Source: Trachipleistophora hominis (lineage: Eukaryota > Microsporidia > Pleistophoridae). From it: 19,560 nt of DNA. Under the pieces are notes generated by a model. It was not told where the DNA came from, did no database searches, and worked only from the letters and a program-made list of their open reading frames with translations. Location of the stretch: positions 17,546 to 37,105 of the forward strand of contig JH994038.1 in assembly GCA_000316135.1 (NCBI GenBank), given 5' to 3'. The translations under genes and the position numbers were made by a program. Positions 8,713 to 16,721 of the stretch are shown here, piece by piece (position 1 is the first letter of the stretch; each line of letters begins with the position of its first letter).

Positions 8713-9905
8713 TGTTCCATAAATATTACTAAACCTGTCTTTTTACGTAAATTTATATTTATACAAGATATAATTCTACAATATTTTACTATATAATGAT
8801 TATATTAATAATTTTAAATGCTTGAACGTTATTTAAAAATAAAACGTTCTTAGTAGATGGCGCATTATAGTAAAGTTGACTGGTACAATTTATTATCATT
8901 CACAAATTAACATCTATATCAAGTAGAAATATTTATTTTATTCTATTCGTAGCTTACAAAACAGCAACATAGGAGTTATCCAGAACATTTGTTTAATGCA
9001 ACAAATAAAATATATTATTTGTAACATCGCATATTATTATGGCATTATGTTATTATATAATGCTCTACGATGATGAATACTCGTGCTAGAAAATACCATC
9101 GAAATACTGTTTTTGACTACAAATTGCTTTTGGCGCTTAATTACAAAATAACACATAAAACAAGACTTAAACCACTATTATCGATAAATAAATCTCAAAA
9201 TAATACGATTTTGCAGAGCAATAATTTATATTAAATGCTAGTTTATTTATCAGTTTGAACGATAAAATATCGAATGGTTATTGTCGTCATATGCTTAATG
9301 TGCTACTCTTATCATTTAAAATATGTTAACTATCTTTATATTCATGTTGTACGTGCGTAAAGGTCCACGTTACGATGCTATTATATAGATAAAAGTACTG
9401 GTTGATTTTTTTCGTGAAAATTCTACAAAATTGAGAAAATAATATGACCAAGTGTTTGCTTACACGGGGGCTTAATAAAAACAATCCCTGGCGTAGTGAA
9501 TATCGTATTAAAATTATTGGTATAAAATGTGTGGGTTCATGTAATCTAGTCAACAATTCGTGGTCAACATGTAACTCCTGTTTGATATTTCTAGAATACC
9601 ATAAAAAGGAATTGCTGGAGGTAAAATTAAAAGTCTAAGTTTTTATTGGTTGTAAACAGCAAAAATAAATTTATGTCTGATAGCACTGATATGTAAAAGG
9701 AGCACTTTATTTGATACAGATGCTTAGGAAAATAGTAACTTTAGGAGAATAAATTTACGTGTCATTTGCAGTAAAAAATAAAGAACTAAAACGCCATTAA
9801 ATGAATGATTAATACACTGATATGTTATCTTCTATGTTTATTATTAAACATATCGAACACTATACTTCTCAAAAAATATAATATGAATTTCTTCATCAAC
9901 ATTTT
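8713..9905. other. Spacer with one coding-like patch
   Basis: Most of this 1.2 kb is very AT-rich with dense stops. Around 9326-9638 the composition becomes less AT-rich and two plus-strand frames read like fragments of protein (see the separate entry). Nothing else was recognised. Confidence 0.5.
9326..9638 (+). other. Coding-like patch, possible small Cys-containing ORF or gene relic
   Basis: An ATG at 9444 opens 64 codons that contain NPWRSEYRIKIIG and four cysteines in a CX3C...CX2C arrangement (CVGSC, CNSC). Upstream, in a different frame, the stretch 9347-9440 reads VRKGPRYDAII, stop, then VLVDFFRENSTKLRK, which also looks more like protein than chance AT-rich sequence. The two pieces are out of frame. 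I recognise no family. It could be a short real gene, a decayed gene with stops and a frameshift, or coincidence. No C-run promoter precedes the ATG. Confidence 0.25.
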
Positions 9906-10466
9906 TTAGTCTTCCTGAAACAGGTGAGTGATTTTGTTCTTCTCACAATACTTTAAGAGATAAAAAACAGAGTGTCCTCTCGGTGATATAACTTTTCTTT
10001 CTTTAAAAACATGCTCAGCAAGCGTGTAACAATCTCTATCTAACATAAATATCTTATCAAATCCCGAACTGTACTCACCACGTGTTTCCACTATTGTCCC
10101 GTCACAGACACCATCAAACAGAATAAACTCGTCAAACAACGCAAGACCAAGCACGTTCTTCACCTTCGCTCTTCTTCCTACCTTCTTCACAATCTCCTCA
10201 ATATTATCGTATCCCAAACTGAGAAATGCGTCAATATAAGGTCCTGGCAGCCCGTGAAGACCAGCAATTTCTAAACTAGTGCTGTCAACAAGCATGGCTT
10301 GATGGTAATATAAATTTTGCAACTGTTTTAGTTTTTTAAGCACGGTTTCATCTAAAGTTTGTTGTTGTTTGATAAACCTCGCTTTTTGAAAATGCACCGG
10401 AAACGGAAGAAGTTCTTTAATTTCATTGTACTTGTTTACGTTAGATGAAAAATAAAATAGTTTCAT
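9906..10466 (-). CDS. Divergent ITPase/HAM1-family paralogue with altered active site
   Basis: The family hydrolyses non-canonical (deoxy)nucleoside triphosphates such as ITP, dITP and XTP to monophosphates, cleaning the nucleotide pool. This 186-residue protein keeps the family length and fold markers: FSSNVNKYNEI (6-16), GLHGLPGPYIDAFL (69-82), DNIEEIVKKVGR (87-98), TIVETRG (124-130) and GFD (135-137). Key positions differ from the family and from the sister gene at 16155-16712. VDDT becomes VDST (60-63), the EVQG motif is absent, FGFD becomes SGFD, FQxDG becomes FMLDR, and the SHR triad near the end becomes SPR (161-163). Catalysis is therefore doubtful. CACCC lies three bases before the ATG, which suggests the gene is still transcribed. 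It overlaps a possible upstream 77-codon ORF by four bases (ATGA). Confidence 0.85.
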   Translation of the reverse strand: MKLFYFSSNVNKYNEIKELLPFPVHFQKARFIKQQQTLDETVLKKLKQLQNLYYHQAMLVDSTSLEIAGLHGLPGPYIDAFLSLGYDNIEEIVKKVGRRAKVKNVLGLALFDEFILFDGVCDGTIVETRGEYSSGFDKIFMLDRDCYTLAEHVFKERKVISPRGHSVFYLLKYCEKNKITHLFQED

Positions 10467-10696
10467 AAAGGGTGCTGTTGAGATGATATATAATATTTTA
10501 ATCTTTTAATAAAGCCTTTTATGAATTTTTTAGATGACAATAAATAAACAATGGTAGAATAACACCGATTCACCTCCAAACTACATCCAAAACCAATGCG
10601 ATTTGTGATATGGCAAATGCATGTGATTGATAACTCTTTTTCTGGAACGATAGCTTTATCTAATTTAAGGCTCCAAAACGAAAAATTTTTTAGCAT
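10463..10696 (-). CDS. Possible small protein overlapping the ITPase start
   Basis: An ATG at 10696 opens 77 codons ending in TGA that overlaps the ITPase ATG (ATGA). The product begins MLKNFSFWSLKLDK, contains ITCICHIT and ends with a basic stretch (FIKGFIKRLKYY). AATTTAAATTTA lies a short way upstream, like the AAATTT signal. The FWSLKL beginning recalls nucleoplasmin-like domains (FWGL...), but the resemblance is too weak to call. A plus-strand ORF at 10596-10835 overlaps it, and only one of them can be real. No family is recognised. Confidence 0.3.
   Translation of the reverse strand: MLKNFSFWSLKLDKAIVPEKELSITCICHITNRIGFGCSLEVNRCYSTIVYLLSSKKFIKGFIKRLKYYISSQQHPL
10470..10474 (-). promoter_or_regulatory. 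CACCC motif before the divergent ITPase start
   Basis: Minus-strand CACCC sits three bases before the ATG at 10466, the same spacing as in the pseudouridine synthase gene. It supports this start and independent transcription, although the motif also falls inside the possible 77-codon upstream ORF. Confidence 0.55.
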
Positions 10697-11087
10697 TGGC
10701 CAACCATTGGTATATAAATTTAAATTAAATTTTTTTATTACATTTTCATACTACTACAGCACAACTGGTAAATATAAATTGGTGTGTAAATATGACGAGG
10801 TAAACAAAATGTCATATCATGTAATATTTAACTGATAAGTATTGTATTTACAAAGGATAACGTATAAATTCACGTTGACAAGTATGTAGATGATCAAGTT
10901 GCGTAAATCAAAATTTAATTTTAAATTAAGATAGTTCTCTGTAATAGAATCTAATTGGCCCAGAAAATGAATTCATTTAGGTGAAAGTTTGACAGCATTT
11001 AAGTTAAAACCCCATGCTTACTTTGTTTGCTGTTTTTTTAATACAAAACCAAGAAAACTACTCGTAAACCTGAACCATACGACTATC
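10697..11087. other. Spacer between helicase 3' end and ITPase region
   Basis: AT-rich sequence of about 0.4 kb with no recognised gene apart from a doubtful plus-strand ORF (10596-10835) that runs in from the left. Its encoded sequence matches no family known to me. Confidence 0.45.
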
Positions 11088-12533
11088 TCAGACAAAATCA
11101 ATTCTAGGCATTTTTTTCATCCCAAATGTACGTGTAATATCGTTTAAATCTAACGAATTGACATTAAAATATTCTCCCGTGTTTCCTTCGTATATTCGAA
11201 GAAATGATTTTAAAGCATCTACCGCCATTTTGTGTAAAATAACATCGTTTTTTACCATTTCGTAAATTTTATGTGTAAGAAATCCGCTATATGTATTTTG
11301 AGGCGATGAAACAGCCTTGATAACCATTTCATGGCTCGTTTGATCACACACTACAAATTTTTTCTTTAAATACATCACTTCTTTTATATTTGTCACTTCG
11401 CTTATAAATCCACTTTCTGCATTCGACAAGAAAAGGATACTCTTACCACGCCTATTACGACCAGCTCGGCCTTTTCGGTGCACATAATTATTTAACGTAA
11501 AGCTTGGTTCAAAATGCACTACTAGATCCACTGATTTAAAATCAAATCCACGTGACATTAAATCCGTGCATAAAAGCACACCTCCAACCGTTTCATATTT
11601 TTCCATTATTTCCTTCCTTTTCCGCTGATTCAATCTCCCAAAAATAGCAATTACGCTAAAATTCATACGTTTAAGCAAATTGTAATAAAATACCACGGAA
11701 TTTATCGTATTGAAGAATACAATCATCTTCTTACTCCTATTCTTTCGTAGAAACTCTATAAATATGAATAGTTTGTAACTATATTCTACGTTAATATAGA
11801 ATTCTTTAACAATCTGTTCACCAATGATGTTAATACGATAAAAGATTATTTCTTCATTATTTTTGGTTAATATTCGCTTGGTATCCGTACTGGAATCGAT
11901 ATCAATGATTCGATCTATGTTATTTTTCGTTTTTGTACGAATTTTCATCGACTTACTACATTTGCGAATCAACCGTTTGAGAATGCTTTTACTATCCATA
12001 GTAGCACTGACTAAGACAAACTGTTCAAAACAACCGTTCAAAAACACCTCATTCTCCAAAATTCTATCAGCTTCATCAATACAACAAAACACACGATCAT
12101 CCATATACATTTCTCTACACTTCCCTAAGGTACAGATGACAATGTCAGCACGTAAATCAATACAAAGTTGGCCCGCATTGATACCTATTCGTGATGTAAA
12201 CGCCTTTGCAATGTCATACGTTTGTGTAGCAAGTTCATATGTTGGCACGATAATAAGACCCCGACGCTCGCTCATTATAAGTGGTAACAAATATGCTAAT
12301 GTCTTTCCAGAACCAGTATTTGATTGTATCATCACGTTAAAACCATTAAATACTTTATCATATGCCTTGTACTGCACCTCCTTCATGACTAGCATTCCAT
12401 CCTTTTCTAGCCGGGCGATAATATTTATATCTCTAATAAAGACATCGAATTTGATTTCTTTGGTTGGTTGTATATCAAATCCATCAATCACAGCAACATG
12501 TTCAGTTTCATCGAGAACTACAGCCTTAGCCAT
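11088..12533 (-). CDS. DEAD-box ATP-dependent RNA helicase with DUF4217-like tail
   Basis: The protein unwinds or remodels RNA using ATP. Visible motifs, in order: a Q-motif glutamine in KEVQ (51-54), motif I SNTGSGKT (71-78), Ia PTYELATQ (97-104), Ib as TLGK (135-138, usually TPGR), II DEAD (153-156), III SAT (176-178), IV IVFFNT (271-276), V CTDLMSRGFDF (332-342) and VI HRKGRAGR (352-359). The end (about 425-479: MAVDALKSFLRIY, FNVNSLDLNDITRTFGM, MPRIDF) fits DUF4217, found in ribosome-biogenesis helicases such as Has1, Spb4 and Dbp4. A nucleolar role in pre-rRNA processing is therefore inferred; which orthologue it is remains unresolved. At 481 residues it stops right after this domain. 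The stretch between motifs Ia and Ib is short. CACCCC lies five bases before the ATG. A 234-codon antisense ORF at 11863-12567 is a shadow. Confidence 0.9.
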   Translation of the reverse strand: MAKAVVLDETEHVAVIDGFDIQPTKEIKFDVFIRDINIIARLEKDGMLVMKEVQYKAYDKVFNGFNVMIQSNTGSGKTLAYLLPLIMSERRGLIIVPTYELATQTYDIAKAFTSRIGINAGQLCIDLRADIVICTLGKCREMYMDDRVFCCIDEADRILENEVFLNGCFEQFVLVSATMDSKSILKRLIRKCSKSMKIRTKTKNNIDRIIDIDSSTDTKRILTKNNEEIIFYRINIIGEQIVKEFYINVEYSYKLFIFIEFLRKNRSKKMIVFFNTINSVVFYYNLLKRMNFSVIAIFGRLNQRKRKEIMEKYETVGGVLLCTDLMSRGFDFKSVDLVVHFEPSFTLNNYVHRKGRAGRNRRGKSILFLSNAESGFISEVTNIKEVMYLKKKFVVCDQTSHEMVIKAVSSPQNTYSGFLTHKIYEMVKNDVILHKMAVDALKSFLRIYEGNTGEYFNVNSLDLNDITRTFGMKKMPRIDFV

Positions 12534-14242
12534 AAAACGGGGTGCTCTATTTCTATTTTTTATCTAAACGACGATTTCATAAATATTCGATGTATCATTT
12601 GTAGAATGTTTTTGGTTGACCAAAAATAAAAATAAATATTTGAACAGGTTTATTATACGTAGCACATAATTCGTGTTTCTAGGACTATCTCATGATGTAT
12701 CACTTAAAATCGACCTATATTATTACATAAAGGATAAAAAGAATGTAATTAATTATTTATATTAAAATATTACTTTCTGGTATGAATATGGCTCTGAGAA
12801 ATAGTATTTAACAACTAAACCATAAACACGTGCTCCTGAACTTAAACATAATCTATTAATTTGATTTTACACAAAACTCGTAAGAAAACGACTAAGAAAT
12901 GTTTTTTAGCTTTATCGTTAAATAATAAGAATTATTTATACAAGAACGTATTATGTTCTGATAATGGTTATTAAATCAAACAATGAACGAATAAATAGTA
13001 GTAAAATATTACAAACGGTTGTTCACTTTCAAGTACTATTGTCATTTTGCTACACTCATATTAAATATTAACTGTACTGTAAATAGATAAATTATGATCA
13101 GGTTACTATCAAAAAAGACTTTTTTGTAACAATACATGAGAAACTATCGAGAACGGCGCTGAGTATTTATTGCTATGTTTATTTTTTCAAATAATAAGTT
13201 TCATCAAAATATAAAACCTGAGTGAAATAACACATTGCGTTATGATAAAAAAAGTTACATTGTGTGATTATTACATATTTGAACAAGTATTCAAGGCTTT
13301 CCGAGTGTATGAAATCATGATATAGAATATACCTTTCCAAAGAAAAATGTAATGCCTGTTATCGTAATAAATGCGTCATAAAGCGGTGTTCGATGGACAG
13401 GTCAATAATTAAGTATGAATTTAGAACAAAAGTAATTTATTGGTACACGAACTTTGTTTAACACTAATTTCAGTACATGTTGTACTCGTTATATATATTT
13501 CAAAGACTCATCCGACTAGATGGTTTACAATGGTGTATTAATCGTGTTTATTGGCTTTAAAAGTATCAAAACAATTTTATAAGAGGCTTTCGATAATGTT
13601 AATATCCTTTTTATTCCTTGGCTTACTTTAAATGAGCATTCAAATAAATATTTTTATACAAAACTAATCGTTATTTTGACTAAAAAAGTTTTATTAAAAA
13701 CTCTGGTGATATAAAACTAATAGTTAGTTGTTATCATGGATTAGTGCTTGTCACACGTGTAGATCACATAAACTCATTAAAAAGCGGGAAGGATAGTATA
13801 AAACAAACGTATAATAAAACAATATATTCAAATTAATGAGCATTATAATAACCTCAAATTAGGTTCATCTTTACATCTCACACATGCAACAAAATACATC
13901 GTATACGGTTGGATAAATTTCGGAATAATTACTGCTAATTGCGGTCAACTAAAACCTTTTGAAAATGACATTAGAAACTATCACGATAAATGTTTGTTGG
14001 CATAGCGTTACGTATTCACTTACAGGATGAATTAAATGAAAAAATAAAGTTTGCCGCTTGAATTCTTTCTTCAAGTATATTCGTTGTTTGTGCTATACTT
14101 AAACATTCTATCGCTTAAATATGCACCAAAACACGTATTTTTGGTTATTCAACTATATAAACGAACACATTCCACTAAAATACTCATTAAACCGTTTCTA
14201 TATAACATCAATTTACAAATAAATTCATATATTTCTATTTAT
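12534..14242. other. Largest spacer, 1.7 kb, no intact gene
   Basis: Apart from the helicase promoter at the left edge, no intact gene, tRNA or repeat was recognised. One plus-strand frame across about 13349-13836 has runs that read like protein, separated by stops (a stretch with DGLQWCINR near 13519-13545 and an open run of about 50 codons near 13683-13833). The overall stop density is close to what this base composition would give by chance. A 73-codon ORF at 14051-14272 starts at TTG, overlaps the next gene and is not convincing. Confidence 0.5.
12539..12544 (-). promoter_or_regulatory. CACCCC motif before the helicase start
   Basis: Minus-strand CACCCC is followed by GTTTT and then the ATG at 12533. 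It resembles the C-run signals of neighbouring minus-strand genes and supports this start codon. Confidence 0.55.
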
Positions 14243-15256
14243 TTACTTACCTTTGGTATTACCACCTCCTAAATAATTCGTTGTCGAAACACATTCAGAG
14301 AGCCGTTTGTAAAAGTGTCTGCGCCTACGAAGCGCCTCACCACTCACAATCATCGCAACAAACAAAAATACGAACATACCTGTCGGTATAAAGGTATACC
14401 ACTCAACGACACCGTAGTATATCATTAAAAATGGCGCAACAAGCAGAATATAGAACACGACAAGGATTGAAAATGCGATAACTCCTATGTATTCCATGGT
14501 CAAGTACTGTGCAAACACAAGGAGTATTACCATAGTATTGGCAATTGCAGAAAAACCAGCAGACCAAAACAACAACAGTGTCATCCTGAACATAAATGGC
14601 AGTATATGAATCAGTTGTGTTGTTCCATGTGCTAATACTAAGGATACACTCATAACCACTTCCATTATTATATATGGCATGCAAACAAAGACTATATTCA
14701 TACGCCACTGAAAATCTATTCTGAACATCAGTAAAAGGCATTGCAACAAGATAAGAGTTTCGAAAATAGGGACTCCTATCATCCATGATTTTTTGAATCG
14801 TGAATTTGACCCGCGAAATCTAAGAAAAATTCGTAACACTATCAAATCCAGAATAAGTATAAAGAGCGCAATGTTTATGAATATACTGGTGATAAAAAGG
14901 TGTATGTTCGTATATAACATGAGATAGAATCCTATTGTAGCTGATACCAATGTAGATACCATGATAATTATTGCCACAACCACCAGAAACACATTTGTCC
15001 AGTTTACAATTGCACAAATCACCTTAAGCGTAGTTTGCGTCTTCAAATATTCAAGGCTATCCGGGCCCAGCATATCATACACAAATTTGGTGTTTCGATT
15101 GTTCAGAATAGAATATGCAAATATGACATTTGTAAACATGGAATGGTTATCCGTGTTTTTGTTTGGATTATATTTCTTTACTTGTCTGTGATACGCTTTC
15201 TTTATCTCATCGTCTGTTGCACTCGAATGGATATCTAAAATCTGGTATAAGTTCAT
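14243..15256 (-). CDS. Multi-pass membrane protein with degenerate N-terminal J domain
   Basis: This 337-residue protein starts with a J-domain fold (1 to about 70: NLYQILDI, DDEIKKAYHRQVKKY, FTNVIFAYSIL and FVYDMLGP). The HPD tripeptide that J proteins need to stimulate Hsp70 ATPase is NPN (30-32), so classical co-chaperone activity is unlikely. Eight or so hydrophobic segments follow from about residue 78 to 306, then a basic cytosolic-looking stretch (RRRRHFYKR) and a Gly/Asn-rich tail. A J domain before several TM helices suggests an ER or similar membrane protein, by inference. The start chosen is the ATG at 15256, three bases after CCCTCCC; the frame extends six codons upstream to a TTG that is not used. 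GTAAGT overlaps the stop codon (14245-14250), so a 3' intron cannot be excluded. Confidence 0.75.
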   Translation of the reverse strand: MNLYQILDIHSSATDDEIKKAYHRQVKKYNPNKNTDNHSMFTNVIFAYSILNNRNTKFVYDMLGPDSLEYLKTQTTLKVICAIVNWTNVFLVVVAIIIMVSTLVSATIGFYLMLYTNIHLFITSIFINIALFILILDLIVLRIFLRFRGSNSRFKKSWMIGVPIFETLILLQCLLLMFRIDFQWRMNIVFVCMPYIIMEVVMSVSLVLAHGTTQLIHILPFMFRMTLLLFWSAGFSAIANTMVILLVFAQYLTMEYIGVIAFSILVVFYILLVAPFLMIYYGVVEWYTFIPTGMFVFLFVAMIVSGEALRRRRHFYKRLSECVSTTNYLGGGNTKGK

Positions 15257-15658
15257 GATGGGAGGGAGACACAATTTTTTATAAATACCAAATATTATCG
15301 TAAGAGTGTTATGAAATTGACAGGCTGTAGTTGTGAGATAAATATCTTTTTTGGTGCCAATAGCTGCTTTTCTCGTTGTTAATTTATTTTAACAACAAAT
15401 CAATAGAACTAATACACTTTTTAATATATCACCAGTCATTTTTTCTTCCAAAAGGGTATCTAAAACAAATCTAATACGAACCAAATTGGAAGTGTCATTC
15501 GGGTATCAAATAGAATTGATATACAACTAAATTTGCAATGTTTTGTCCTTAAAAATTAATTTTACTAAATTATCTGATGAAAGTCATTCACCACGTCATT
15601 TTCAATTAATGTATGCATTAATAGAGTAGATTAGACCGACTGGTCATACCTGTTTCAA
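15257..15658. other. Spacer upstream of the J-like gene
   Basis: AT-rich 0.4 kb. Apart from CCCTCCC at its left edge, nothing recognisable was seen. Confidence 0.5.
15260..15266 (-). promoter_or_regulatory. CCCTCCC motif before the J-like gene start
   Basis: Minus-strand CCCTCCC ends three bases before the ATG at 15256. It resolves the choice of start in favour of this ATG over the in-frame TTG six codons upstream, which would place the motif inside the coding region. Confidence 0.6.
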
Positions 15659-15925
15659 TTAATAATCGTTACAATTATAAAAAAATTGTTTTAAATAACA
15701 CCATAAGAATAAAATAAAAATTGAAAGATTTAAATTTATTATAATAAACAGGTTAGCTTTCATCAAAGAACGTTTTTTTGCACGTATGCCGTCGCATATA
15801 GCCTGCGAACCTATTTGAAAGAAGAGAATTCGCATTTTAAAATGATAAAGAAATAAACACGATGTACTGTATAAAATAGACGTGCTTACTAACACGGCAG
15901 ATAATTTTATGTTCGGATTGATCAT
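15659..15925 (-). CDS. Possible small two-TM membrane protein
   Basis: An ATG at 15925, just after an in-frame TGA, opens 88 codons. The product has a hydrophobic segment at about 7-27 (LSAVLVSTSILYSTSCLFLY), a central polar part with basic residues (IRAKKRSLMK) and a second hydrophobic segment at about 60-78 (FIIINLNLSIFILFLWCY). Two TM helices with a basic loop look like a real small membrane protein, but T-rich DNA can also yield such sequence by chance. No C-run precedes the ATG and I recognise no family. Confidence 0.4.
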   Translation of the reverse strand: MINPNIKLSAVLVSTSILYSTSCLFLYHFKMRILFFQIGSQAICDGIRAKKRSLMKANLFIIINLNLSIFILFLWCYLKQFFYNCNDY

Positions 15926-16154
15926 GTGGTATTTATTACCTCATATAAATGAGAATATCCTGTAGAAACAATTTTTTCGTACACATAGGCATAACTTATG
16001 AACAGTGGAGAGCGTCAGATTAGAATCACAATCAATTAAACTCATACATTGTGACGTATAGTGTATTACATACTTTTAAACTGCTATCAAAAATGTATGG
16101 CTATTAACCATGGCTTAAAAGATTGTATAACATTTATTAGCTAGTTAATGATTT

Positions 16155-16712
16155 TTAATCGAACACACAGAGTAAATTTCCTGTCTTCAGGTACTCTACC
16201 ATAGCCTTGCATGCCATCCCCCTATGACTAACTTGGTTTTTCTCGTCCATGGTCATTTCTGAGAAGGTTTTATTGCCGTCAACTTGAAATATTGAATCGA
16301 ATCCGAATTGACGACCTCCCCTATGAGGCACAATCTGCCCCTTGACGTGACCCGAAAATGTTTTAACTTTATTATTGCAATATAATGCCAGGTGACAAGA
16401 TGCAGTCGCATTTCTACCGACTTTTTGAACAATATCCTCAATGTTATCAGTTCCTATTTTCAAGAAATCCTTAACGTACACGCCCGGAAATCCATGTAAT
16501 CCATCCAATGCCAGACATGTATCATCAACCAACAAGGCAACCTCATCCAAACCACCTTTTCGTTTGGCGAAGTTAATTTTATAATTGATGATATCCTCAG
16601 AAGTGCCCTGCACTTCATCGATCTTCAATTTTAGGTGATATATGTTAATCGGTAGGAGTGTACGCATTTCTTCGAATTTTGAAAGGCTTGAGGTTACGAA
16701 GTAAATCTTCAT
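16155..16712 (-). CDS. ITPase/HAM1-family nucleoside triphosphate pyrophosphatase
   Basis: It hydrolyses ITP, dITP and XTP to monophosphates plus pyrophosphate, keeping deaminated purines out of DNA and RNA; it is cytosolic in other eukaryotes. The 185 residues cover the whole family fold with conserved motifs: VTSSLSKFEEM (6-16), DEVQG (32-36), VDDTCLALDGLHGFPGVYVK (62-81) with the catalytic acidic pair, GQIVPHRGGRQFGFDSIF (125-142), SEM (151-153) and VSHRG (161-165). All expected catalytic positions that I can judge are kept. A second, divergent copy lies 6 kb away on the same strand; the two share DNIE(E/D)IV(K/Q)KVGR and a nearly identical N-terminal pattern, so they are paralogues. CCCC lies five bases before the ATG. 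Confidence 0.92.
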   Translation of the reverse strand: MKIYFVTSSLSKFEEMRTLLPINIYHLKLKIDEVQGTSEDIINYKINFAKRKGGLDEVALLVDDTCLALDGLHGFPGVYVKDFLKIGTDNIEDIVQKVGRNATASCHLALYCNNKVKTFSGHVKGQIVPHRGGRQFGFDSIFQVDGNKTFSEMTMDEKNQVSHRGMACKAMVEYLKTGNLLCVFD

Positions 16713-16717
16713 TCAGA

Positions 16718-16721
16718 GGGG
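16718..16721 (-). promoter_or_regulatory. CCCC motif before the canonical ITPase start
   Basis: Minus-strand CCCC, preceded by an A-run, ends five bases before the ATG at 16712. It matches the start-proximal C-runs of the other minus-strand genes. Confidence 0.5.

Noticed and set aside
10596..10835. 79-codon plus-strand ORF next to the divergent ITPase
   Set aside because: It overlaps the minus-strand candidate 10463-10696 and much of it is AT-rich low-complexity. Neither is secure; this one has no supporting upstream signal.
11863..12567. 234-codon plus-strand ORF opposite the helicase gene
   Set aside because: It lies antisense to the conserved helicase motifs I-III, has no family resemblance, and its openness follows from the codon pattern of the true gene.
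14051..14272. 73-codon ORF starting with TTG
   Set aside because: No ATG at its start, overlap with the 3' end of the J-like gene, and composition typical of AT-rich noise.
14403..15238. Several 65-127 codon ORFs on both strands within the J-like gene
   Set aside because: All lie inside the continuous membrane-protein frame and show no independent motif.
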